DNA from: Nocardioides sp.
GTDB taxonomy: Bacteria; Actinomycetota; Actinomycetes; Propionibacteriales; Nocardioidaceae
Length of the DNA: 6,468 bases
Assembly (NCBI GenBank): GCA_030452025.1
Contig: JAKDNC010000210.1
Location: 1-6,468 of the forward strand
Direction of reading: 5' to 3'
Of this stretch, positions 1-5,578 are shown one piece after another. The translations under genes and the position numbers were made by a program. The first letter of the stretch is position 1, and every line of letters begins with the position of its first letter. The notes below the pieces were generated by a model. It was not told the origin of the DNA. It worked only from the letters and a program-made list of their open reading frames with translations, and ran no database searches.

Positions 1-120
1 TTGCTGGCCTGGGGCTGTTTCTGTGCGGTCTGCGTCTGCGTGTGGTGGTCGGTGCGGCGCCCCTGGCAGGGAACGGAGAGTAACCGGCCGCCGGGCGACG
101 CACCTGTGGCCGCGGACTGA
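1..120 (+). CDS. Possible C-terminal end of a membrane protein (5' end outside window)
   Basis: Frame 1 is open from the first base to a TGA at 118-120 and reads 39 residues. The first 16 or so are hydrophobic and rich in Cys, Trp and Val (starting LLAWGCFCAVCVCVWW), like a membrane segment. A hydrophilic tail follows, rich in Arg, Pro and Asp and ending DAPVAAD. Third codon positions are nearly all G or C, as in the clear genes of this window. The product is not recognised. It could be the last membrane helix of a small membrane protein encoded by the same accessory element as the antirestriction gene downstream. A minus-strand frame is also open here but gives a Pro/Ala-rich composition. 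Only the upstream sequence can settle the call, so confidence is low. Confidence 0.3.
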   Translation: MLAWGCFCAVCVCVWWSVRRPWQGTESNRPPGDAPVAAD

Positions 121-249
121 AGTGGTCATACAAGCGCCAACTCATGCGACCGCCGCGACGCGGCTCCCATGCTACTGGCCCGGGCGTTCGGGTATCGCTC
201 GTTGCTGACTCGCCGGATCAGGGGGCCGGCCGCGTGCTCAATGCGCGGT

Positions 250-420
250 TCAGTCGCTCTTGGGTTTCAGGTCGGTGCGGTGGCCGCGTGCGGGGCGCTC
301 GGCTAGCCACTTGGTGATGGTTGTACCCAGAGCGCGCCACGGTCGAGACTCTGCGCCCGCGACGTGGAGATACCGGCGGGCCAGGACTCTGACAAGGCTG
401 CTCGCGGCCTCGCCTGCCAC
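250..420 (-). CDS. Small hypothetical protein or 3' gene remnant, 56 aa
   Basis: The minus strand carries an open frame from GTG (420-418) to TGA (252-250). It encodes 56 residues of believable composition: an amphipathic, Arg-rich middle (LVRVLARRYLHVAG), then TTITKWLAERP, and a basic tail ending in KPKSD. Third positions are mostly G or C. The plus-strand frames over the same bases give Arg/Ser/Pro-rich sequence typical of shadows. A GGTGG lies 7 bases before the GTG and could be a weak ribosome binding site. The same frame continues upstream past an in-frame TGA (444-442) into a second coding-like stretch, so this may be the 3' part of a broken gene rather than a complete small gene. No family is recognised. 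Confidence 0.33.
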   Translation of the reverse strand: MAGEAASSLVRVLARRYLHVAGAESRPWRALGTTITKWLAERPARGHRTDLKPKSD

Positions 421-441
421 GGCCAGACCACCCAGGAGTCC

Positions 442-561
442 TCAGGGAGGGGCGACGTCATCGGGGTGCTCAGCGCCGGGCATCGGCCAATGTACGACCC
501 GCCGTGAGTGGGCGGCCTCGGCCGGGCTGATCGCTGCGGCGCGTCGGTCGCCCTTGTCCAC
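442..561 (-). CDS. Doubtful 39-aa minus-strand ORF, in frame with the 250-420 ORF
   Basis: From GTG (561-559) to TGA (444-442) the minus strand reads 39 residues, beginning VDKGDRRAAAISPAEAAH and ending EHPDDVAPP. It is mostly G/C at third positions. It lies in exactly the same frame as the 250-420 ORF, with seven codons between its stop and that ORF's GTG. Two readings fit: two short coupled genes, or one gene cut by a nonsense codon. Its start lies among the bases carrying the ribosome binding site of the plus-strand antirestriction gene, so the two would be divergently arranged. A plus-strand frame over the same bases has similar third-position bias, so the strand is uncertain. No family is recognised. 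Confidence 0.2.
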   Translation of the reverse strand: MDKGDRRAAAISPAEAAHSRRVVHWPMPGAEHPDDVAPP

Positions 562-562
562 T

Positions 563-568
563 GGAGGT
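563..568 (+). promoter_or_regulatory. Ribosome binding site that fixes the antirestriction gene start
   Basis: GGAGGT at 563-568 is a near-perfect Shine-Dalgarno sequence. It ends 10 bases before the ATG at 579. It overlaps the alternative in-frame GTG at 567, which would add only four residues (MRTT) and cannot be served by this site. The ATG at 579 is therefore the better start. Confidence 0.75.
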
Positions 569-578
569 GAGAACCACC

Positions 579-1679
579 ATGGCCGTCGACAAGAACACCG
601 CACGCGAGGAGAAACTGCGTGCTCTGCAGGAGCGCCTGACCACGGGTGTCGAACAGCTCGTCACCGGCGAGGATTGGAAGCGAGCCCTCGAGTTCGCTGC
701 GAAGTTCCGGTCTCGCTCATTTTCAAATTCGATTTTGATATACGTTCAACACCTTGAGGCCTACGAGCAGGGCCGTGTGCCGCATCCGACGCCGACTCTC
801 GTCGCCGGTTACCGGCAGTGGCAGGGGCTGGACCGGAACGTGATGAAAGGCCAGAGCGGCTACCAGATCCTCGCGCCAGTGACCGCACGGTTCGCCTCAC
901 GTACCCCGGCCGATGCTGACTCGTGGCGACGTCTGAGGCGCGGCGAACGGCCAGACCCAGGTGAAGTGGTCCGGTCCCGGATGGTCGGTGTGACCCCGGC
1001 CCACGTGTGGGACGTCTCGCAGACCGATGGGGCGCCGATCCCGCAGGCACCCATGCCACAGCTTCTGCGCGGCCAGGCGCCGCCCGCGCTGCGAGAAGGG
1101 CTGGTCGTCGAGATCGAAACGAACGGCTTTGCCGTCGTTGATGTGCCTAGTGCTGATGTCATTGGTGGCGCCAACGGTCGCACCGATTACGCTGCTAATG
1201 TTGTCTCAGTCCGTACTGACATGGACGACAGTGCGCAGGTCAAGACGTTAGCCCATGAACTGGGGCATGTGTTGATGCACCATCCGGACAATCCGGATTG
1301 GCAACGACATACCGGCATTGGGGAAGTAGAGGCTGAGTCCTTCGCGCTGATGCTGAGCGCTGCGCATGGTATGGATACGAGCGACTACACGTTGCCCTAT
1401 GTGGCTGGCTGGGCTGACCGGGTGCCGGGCAAGACGGCTACCGAGGTCGTCCAGTCCACTGCTGACCGGGTGTGCAAGGTCGCCTCGCAGGCCCTTGAGC
1501 GGCTCGAGACCACCCAAGTCGGCGATGGGCGACTCGCCAGCCCTGATGCTGGTCTGCAGTTGGCCGAGGCGGTCGCTGTCACCGCGCAGGCCGAAAGCCG
1601 ATTGGGACGGTCCCAGATCCACTCGTCGGCGGTACCGGGAGGAGTAGCGCCCCCGGGCCAGGCCAGAGTTGCGCGCTGA
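579..1679 (+). CDS. ArdC-type antirestriction protein with ImmA/IrrE-like zinc metallopeptidase domain
   Basis: This 366-residue protein has the two-part layout of ArdC-like proteins on plasmids and integrative elements. The N-terminal part (about 10-105) resembles the ArdC ssDNA-binding domain: RSFSNSILIYVQ (46-57), a P..VAGYR.W stretch, and a KGQ.GY.ILAPV motif (about 90-101). The C-terminal part contains the zinc-binding HELGH (226-230) followed by EVEAESFA, whose Glu residues (249-253) supply the likely third metal ligand, then YVAGWA. The tail beyond about residue 285 is helical or low-complexity. ArdC proteins of the IncW plasmid pSa bind ssDNA and protect entering DNA from host restriction. 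A role in establishing transferred DNA is inferred here. The start at ATG 579 is set by the GGAGGT upstream. Codons for residues 46-59 are unusually AT-rich for this gene. No partner gene is clear on either side. Family confidence is high; the exact role is inferred. Confidence 0.85.
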   Translation: MAVDKNTAREEKLRALQERLTTGVEQLVTGEDWKRALEFAAKFRSRSFSNSILIYVQHLEAYEQGRVPHPTPTLVAGYRQWQGLDRNVMKGQSGYQILAPVTARFASRTPADADSWRRLRRGERPDPGEVVRSRMVGVTPAHVWDVSQTDGAPIPQAPMPQLLRGQAPPALREGLVVEIETNGFAVVDVPSADVIGGANGRTDYAANVVSVRTDMDDSAQVKTLAHELGHVLMHHPDNPDWQRHTGIGEVEAESFALMLSAAHGMDTSDYTLPYVAGWADRVPGKTATEVVQSTADRVCKVASQALERLETTQVGDGRLASPDAGLQLAEAVAVTAQAESRLGRSQIHSSAVPGGVAPPGQARVAR

Positions 1680-1743
1680 CGGCTGAGGTGCGCTCGACCA
1701 AGGGGAGTCATCGAGGGAGTTCCGGCGAAGGGGGGCGGGGGTG

Positions 1744-1953
1744 ATGAAGCATCCCGAGGCCGAGGCCGTCGGGGTCGACCGTTGCCGCCGCGACGGCCAA
1801 GTTGGGCTACCGGCCTCCCAGGCGCTGTTCGTGAGGAATCTGCTGTCCCCAGGGCGAGGCCGGACGATGCTAGCCAAAGGACCCCGACCGGCAACTCCCG
1901 AGAGCTGGTCGGGGTCCTCTGCTGCGTCAGTGGCGTCGTCATGGAACCAGTAA
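1744..1953 (+). CDS. Doubtful small ORF downstream of the antirestriction gene, 69 aa
   Basis: A G-rich stretch (GAAGGGGGGCGGGG, 1727-1740) could act as a ribosome binding site for GTG at 1741 or ATG at 1744. The first 40 or so residues look protein-like (GLPASQALFVRNLL lies in the middle) and use mostly G/C third bases. From about 1870 the frame runs through a long inverted repeat and gives Pro/Ser-rich sequence ending SSWNQ. A genuine gene would usually stop before such a hairpin, so the 3' part is suspicious. The gene lies 64 bases after the antirestriction gene and on the same strand, and could be co-transcribed with it. No family is recognised. Chance openness of high-GC DNA is a fair alternative. 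Confidence 0.22.
   Translation: MKHPEAEAVGVDRCRRDGQVGLPASQALFVRNLLSPGRGRTMLAKGPRPATPESWSGSSAASVASSWNQ
1878..1918 (-). terminator. Strong hairpin, likely intrinsic terminator for minus-strand transcription
   Basis: AGGACCCCGACC (1878-1889) is perfectly complementary to GGTCGGGGTCCT (1907-1918). The pairing continues inward by a G-U and two G-C pairs, giving about 15 pairs around an 11-base loop. On the minus strand the hairpin is followed by TTT then GGC, a short T tail. On the plus strand no T run follows. It sits where coding-like sequence of the broken minus-strand gene fades out, which fits that gene's own terminator. It could also stop plus-strand transcripts from the antirestriction gene side. 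Confidence 0.6.
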
Positions 1954-2421
1954 GGCAGCAGGCGGGACACCGCGTCCGGCGCGGCGACCGGAGGAGGATT
2001 GATCGAGGCTCGGGAAGCGAACAGTCCCAGCAGGGAGCGGGGCCTCAGGTCGGCCGCGCGGGTGCGGACGATCATGTTCATTTGCCGGTAGAGCGGGCCG
2101 AGGTCATGCAGGATCTTGATCCCCGAGCGCAGGAACAAGACCTGTCCCTGCCGGATTCGTTTTGACGGCGGTAGTAGCCACGAGACCAGGACACGCAGGA
2201 AGGCCTCGTCGGCATAGATTGTCCACGTGCGTGCCACGGGTGCCGGGTCGTCCCTCAGTCGGAGTTCGGGCCGTGATGTGGCTTTCCCGCACTCGGTGGA
2301 TCGAGGCGAACCCGCGCGCGGTGAGTGGTTGAGTTGAGCGGGTCCACTCCTGCCGACGGCCGCGCTCGGAATCGCTGATTAGCCAGCAGACCAGCGCGTG
2401 GGGGCAATCCTCAGACCTGTG
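1920..2421 (-). pseudogene. Broken, 5'-truncated minus-strand gene of unknown function
   Basis: Coding-like sequence covers this stretch on the minus strand but in two frames. The upstream piece (2421 to about 2250) starts directly after a TAA (2424-2422) and has no start codon before a GTG at 2292. It reads plausible protein such as HALVCWLISDSERGRRQEW and FASIHRVRESHITAR. From about 2275 the bias moves to the next frame, which reads RPELRLRDDPAPVARTWTIY, then DEAFLRVLVSWLLPPSKR, then VLFLRSGIKILHDLGPLYRQ, up to about residue FHDD near 1940. Both pieces have strongly G/C-biased third positions and lack the Ser/Arg/Pro excess of shadow frames. The simplest reading is a gene that lost its 5' end near 2421 and gained a frameshift between about 2240 and 2275. 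An alternative is an intact short gene starting at GTG 2237. The hairpin just beyond would be its terminator. I do not recognise the family. Confidence 0.45.
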
Positions 2422-2445
2422 TTAGGTTAGGGTCGCCTACCCTTA
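2422..2445 (+). promoter_or_regulatory. Overlapping DtxR/IdeR-type iron boxes in the siderophore operon promoter
   Basis: TTAGGGTCGCCTACCCTTA (2427-2445) matches the 19-bp DtxR/IdeR consensus (TWAGGTTAGSCTAACCTWA) at 16 positions by hand count. It is itself palindromic around C2436, with 6 of 7 outer pairs kept. A second window, TTAGGTTAGGGTCGCCTAC (2422-2440), matches at 15 of 19 and is offset by 5 bases. DtxR and IdeR bind such operators as two dimers on opposite faces when Fe(II) is plentiful and repress transcription, so low-iron induction is inferred. TAGGTT and TACCCT inside the site could serve as -10 hexamers, but no clear -35 is visible. The box ends 16 bases before the ATG at 2462. 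Confidence 0.7.
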
Positions 2446-2461
2446 TCTGAAAGAGGTCACT

Positions 2462-3535
2462 ATGCCTAGCAGGAGTGTGACACGACGGCTGGTGGCAGCA
2501 TCCGTCAGTGTGCTTTTGTCGCTGTTCTTGGTCGCGTGTGGATCGGAATCTGAAGATGCTCCGCAGGCTGATGATGCAAGTTCTGGGTTCCCGATATCGG
2601 TTGAGCATAAGTTTGGTGTGACAGAGATTCCTTCGGCGCCCAAGCGTGTGGTGACGGTGGGGTATAACGACCAAGATGCGGTTCTTGCTCTGGGGGTGAA
2701 GCCGGTGGCGAGCGTGTCTTGGTTTGAGGAGAAGGTGGTCTACCCGTGGTCTCAGCAGGCCGCTGACGCTGCTGGTGGTGACGACATTGAGCTCATTACT
2801 GCCGAGGAGTTGGAGTCGGGGGGTCCAGAGGCGATCGCAGCGTATAAGCCGGATTTGATTGTCGCTATTTTCTCGTTCTTGACTGAGGATGACTACAAGG
2901 AGTATTCAAAGATTGCTCCGACGATCGTGGGGCTGAAGCAGTTCCCCAACGATGGAACGCCGTGGCAGGAACAGACCAAACTTGTTGGTCAAGCTCTGGG
3001 TAAGTCTGACGAGGCCGACCGTATCGTGGCAGATGCTGAGGATGCGATCGCCGCGATCGCGGAACGCAATCCGGAGTTCAAGGGTAAGAGCGCGTTTGCT
3101 GGTTCCGGGCTGGCGGATGGGCAAGTCGGGCTGTATCCCACGGGTCGGGCGGGCAGTACCTATGAAGGGGGTGCCTACGGGCCGGGCTATCTGTTGCCGG
3201 CTTTGGGATTCGAGATTCCGGCAGAGTTCGACAAGCTCAGCGACAAGGTCACCGCACCTTTGCTCAGTTACGAACTCATCAACAAGCTCGATACTGACGT
3301 GGGGCTGTGGACCTTCCCTCGCGAGGAGGAAACCGCGGTCGAACTCAACAAGATCCCGACATATAAGGAGTTGAATCTGGTCAAGGAGGGTCGCGATGTC
3401 TTCACTGACCAGGCGGTCGGGGTGGCATTGAACTTCTCGACACTGCTGAGTCTGCCCTGGGCAGCCGCACAGTTGGAGCCGCAACTGGTGGCGGCGCTCG
3501 ATGGGGACCCGTCGACGAGTTCTGATCTACAGTAG
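2462..3535 (+). CDS. Iron-siderophore ABC transporter substrate-binding lipoprotein (FecB/FhuD type)
   Basis: This 357-residue protein has a lipoprotein signal peptide: a basic start (MPSRSVTRRL), a hydrophobic core to about 22, and a lipobox LVAC with Cys26 as the lipid-anchored residue. A Ser/Glu/Asp-rich linker follows. The rest fits the class III periplasmic-binding fold used for ferric siderophores and cobalamin: PKRVVTVGYNDQDAVLALGV (60-79) opens the first lobe, KPDLIVA (129-135) is the typical core strand, and YSKIAPTI (148-155) follows. It should hold ferric siderophore on the outer face of the membrane and deliver it to a FecCD permease such as the one on the other strand. The start is supported by AAAGAGG (2450-2456), 5 bases before the ATG. 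It is preceded by an iron box and followed 11 bases later by the MFS gene, suggesting an iron-repressed operon. Its first 300 bases use more A/T-ending codons than the flanking genes. The particular siderophore cannot be told from sequence. Confidence 0.9.
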   Translation: MPSRSVTRRLVAASVSVLLSLFLVACGSESEDAPQADDASSGFPISVEHKFGVTEIPSAPKRVVTVGYNDQDAVLALGVKPVASVSWFEEKVVYPWSQQAADAAGGDDIELITAEELESGGPEAIAAYKPDLIVAIFSFLTEDDYKEYSKIAPTIVGLKQFPNDGTPWQEQTKLVGQALGKSDEADRIVADAEDAIAAIAERNPEFKGKSAFAGSGLADGQVGLYPTGRAGSTYEGGAYGPGYLLPALGFEIPAEFDKLSDKVTAPLLSYELINKLDTDVGLWTFPREEETAVELNKIPTYKELNLVKEGRDVFTDQAVGVALNFSTLLSLPWAAAQLEPQLVAALDGDPSTSSDLQ

Positions 3536-3546
3536 GGCTGACCTCG

Positions 3547-4803
3547 GTGTCGGGACGACGCGAGACCGCACCTCATTCAGCCTTGACGATGTGGACATCT
3601 TCGTTCCGCTGGCTACTCGCTGGCCGGTTGGTGTCTTTCCTTGGCACCTCCATTGCCCCGGTAGCGTTGGTGTTCGCGGTCATCGACATCGATTCCTCGG
3701 CCACCGCATTGGGGATGGTTCTCGCCGCTCGTACCATCCCGATGACGCTGTTCATCCTGATCGGCGGCGTCATCGCCGACCGGTTCTCCCGTAGCCGAAT
3801 TTTGGTCATCGCGCACGTCTCCAGTGCGGCGACCCAAGCGGTCGCGGCGTGGCTGCTGGTGTCGGGGAACGCCACGATCGGGAACCTCATGGTGGTCGAG
3901 GGGCTGAACGGCATAGCTGTCGCATTTGCTCTGCCTGCCCTGAATTCGGTCGTGCCGATGGTGGTGGATCGTGAGCATCTCCAGCGTGCGAACGCCGTGC
4001 TGAGCATGACCCGTCACGGAGCGTTCATCCTCGGGCCGTCGATAGCGGCCGGCATGGTCGTAACGATCGGCGCCGGGTGGGGGCTCGCTCTGGACGCAGG
4101 ATGCTATGTGCTGGCCGCGGTATGCATGGCAGTCCTTCGACTCAACCGCGCCACCAACAATGACCAGCCACAAGAAACCGGTGTGCTCAGTGAACTGCGT
4201 TCAGGGTGGTCCGCGTTCGCTAGCCGTCAATGGGTGTGGGCTGTGGTCGGGGCGTTCACCGTGGTCAACATGGTCGAGGCGTGTGTCATCGTCACCCTCG
4301 GCCCAGTCGTTGCCTCCAGGACCTTCGGCGAGGTCGGGTGGGGCATAGCGATGAGCGCCGAGGCAATCGGCTTCCTCGCAGCCTCGGCACTACTAGTGCT
4401 GGTCAGTCTGCGTCGTCCGTTGCGGGCTGGGATGATCGCCATGCTCGGCACTGTCCCTGCGATGCTCGTGCTGGGGATCTCACCCGAAGCGTGGATGTTC
4501 ATTGCCGCGTCAACTCTTGCCGGATTCTCCATGGAAATATTCGGCGTCGGCTGGTTCACTGCACTACACGAGAAGATCCCAGAGCATCTGATGAGCAGGG
4601 TCTCGTCCTATGACGCACTCGGCTCGTTCATCGCTGTACCGGTCGGCCAGCTCTTGGCTGGTCCTGCGACGGCGGCATTCGGTGTCGAGCGCACCATCGT
4701 CGGTGGCGCCTTGATCAGTTTGGTGGCGATCCTCAGTGCGATCGCGGCTCCTCAGGTCCGATCCCTCACACTCGGACCGTCCGAGGAAGCGGCACCACCA
4801 TAG
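3547..4803 (+). CDS. MFS transporter, EntS-like, probable siderophore exporter
   Basis: This 418-residue, highly hydrophobic protein has the layout of a 12-helix major facilitator. The loop 2-3 signature is clear (GGVIADRFSRSR, 73-84). REHLQRANAVLSMTRHGAF (132-150) followed by LGPSIAAG is characteristic of the MFS_3/EntS-like group, and EHLMSRVSSYDALGS (346-360) is the equivalent stretch in the second half. A polar central loop lies near 180-198. EntS exports enterobactin, and relatives often sit beside siderophore genes, so export of a siderophore is inferred; uptake or drug efflux remain possible. It lies 11 bases after the binding-protein gene, hence probably the same iron-controlled transcript. 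The GTG at 3547 has only a weak AGGG upstream (3534-3537). ATG at 3589 would give a 404-residue protein starting just before the first helix and is a real alternative. The 3' end overlaps the convergent ATPase gene by 38 bases. Confidence 0.85.
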   Translation: MSGRRETAPHSALTMWTSSFRWLLAGRLVSFLGTSIAPVALVFAVIDIDSSATALGMVLAARTIPMTLFILIGGVIADRFSRSRILVIAHVSSAATQAVAAWLLVSGNATIGNLMVVEGLNGIAVAFALPALNSVVPMVVDREHLQRANAVLSMTRHGAFILGPSIAAGMVVTIGAGWGLALDAGCYVLAAVCMAVLRLNRATNNDQPQETGVLSELRSGWSAFASRQWVWAVVGAFTVVNMVEACVIVTLGPVVASRTFGEVGWGIAMSAEAIGFLAASALLVLVSLRRPLRAGMIAMLGTVPAMLVLGISPEAWMFIAASTLAGFSMEIFGVGWFTALHEKIPEHLMSRVSSYDALGSFIAVPVGQLLAGPATAAFGVERTIVGGALISLVAILSAIAAPQVRSLTLGPSEEAAPP

Positions 4804-5578
4804 GTGTTCCGGCTGCCGGGTCGGCGATCACCATGCTTTCCAGGCCGAAGACGTACTTGACCAGATCGACGGTAACGATGTCTTCGGGTGCGCCCTGGGC
4901 GACGATCTGACCATCTTTCATGGCGATCAGGTGGTTGGCGTAGCGGGCGGCTTGGTTGAGATCGTGCAGCACCGCGACGATCGTGTTCCCGCGATGGTGA
5001 AGATCGGCGAAGAGATCGAGCAAATCCAGTTGATACGCGACGTCAAGGAATGTCGTCGGTTCGTCGAGCAGGAGCAGCGTGGTCTGCTGAGCAAGGAGCA
5101 TCGCCACCCAAACACGTTGACGTTGGCCGCCCGACAGTTCGTCGACGTGACGTGTCGCAAGTTCGGCGGTTCCCGTGGCGGCAAGGGCTCCGATGACTGC
5201 CTGCTCGTCGTCATCGATCCATTGACGCAAGAAGCCCTGATGAGGGTAGCGACCGCGAGCGACCAAATCGGCCACGGTGATGCCATCAGGGGCGATCGAG
5301 GTCTGCGGTAGCAGTCCGAGACGACGGGCGACTTGTTTGGACGGCAGGTTCCAGATGTCCTTACCATCGAGGAGGACTTGGCCCTGTGATGGCTTCAGGA
5401 GTCGTGACAGTGCCCTCAGCAGGGTTGACTTTCCGCACGCGTTCGGCCCGACGATCACGGTGAACGACTGGTCCGGGATCTCGACATCGAGGTTTTGGCA
5501 CACGGTGTTGCCGTCGTAGCCGATGGTCGCATCCAGTACGCGTAGAGGAGCGTCGGCGGTCGCTGATGTATTGGTCAT
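4766..5578 (-). CDS. Siderophore ABC transporter ATP-binding protein (FepC/FecE type)
   Basis: This complete 270-residue ATPase powers ferric-siderophore import through a FecCD permease at the cytoplasmic face. All ABC motifs are present: Walker A GPNACGKST (44-52), Q-loop Gln92 in LLPQ, signature LSGGQRQR (148-155), Walker B LLLLDEP (168-174) with catalytic Glu173, D-loop FLD (177-179) and H-loop His205. GRYPHQG (109-115) and the distance from the Q-loop are typical of the FecE/FepC/FhuC subgroup. ATG 5578-5576 is chosen because AAGGA lies 7 bases upstream and the ATG overlaps the permease stop as ATGA, a sign of translational coupling. The frame stays open farther upstream, but that stretch is permease coding sequence. 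The 3' end overlaps the convergent MFS gene. If the permease is truly broken, this intact ATPase would depend on another permease. Confidence 0.93.
   Translation of the reverse strand: MTNTSATADAPLRVLDATIGYDGNTVCQNLDVEIPDQSFTVIVGPNACGKSTLLRALSRLLKPSQGQVLLDGKDIWNLPSKQVARRLGLLPQTSIAPDGITVADLVARGRYPHQGFLRQWIDDDEQAVIGALAATGTAELATRHVDELSGGQRQRVWVAMLLAQQTTLLLLDEPTTFLDVAYQLDLLDLFADLHHRGNTIVAVLHDLNQAARYANHLIAMKDGQIVAQGAPEDIVTVDLVKYVFGLESMVIADPAAGTPMVVPLPRTVRV
4771..4785. other. Short perfect palindrome in the convergent gene overlap
   Basis: CTCGGACCGTCCGAG is a perfect inverted repeat of 7-base arms around one base, which could fold as a 5- or 6-bp stem. It lies inside the last codons of both convergent genes (MFS on plus, ATPase on minus). 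It could act as a weak two-way terminator, because no intergenic space exists for one. No T run follows on either strand. Chance occurrence in high-GC DNA is possible. Confidence 0.25.

Noticed and set aside
260..757. Plus-strand 165-codon open frame overlapping the antirestriction gene start
   Set aside because: It is very rich in Arg, Ser and Pro, has no ribosome binding site, and overlaps the better-supported gene in another frame.
1248..1900. Minus-strand continuation of the broken gene through the hairpin and into the antirestriction gene
   Set aside because: Beyond the hairpin the sequence becomes Ser/Arg/Pro-rich and lies opposite the well-supported plus-strand gene, as expected for a shadow frame.
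2906..3484. Minus-strand 192-codon open frame opposite the binding-protein gene
   Set aside because: Composition is Arg/Gln/Leu-rich shadow and the plus-strand gene is well supported.
4736..5311. Plus-strand 191-codon open frame opposite the ATPase gene
   Set aside because: It is antisense to a gene with every ABC motif intact and has no ribosome binding site or family resemblance.
5429..5455. Ala in place of the usual Gly in Walker A (GPNACGKST) as a possible defect
   Set aside because: This position is not catalytic and Ala is common in actinobacterial members of the family; Lys50, Ser51 and Thr52 are all present.
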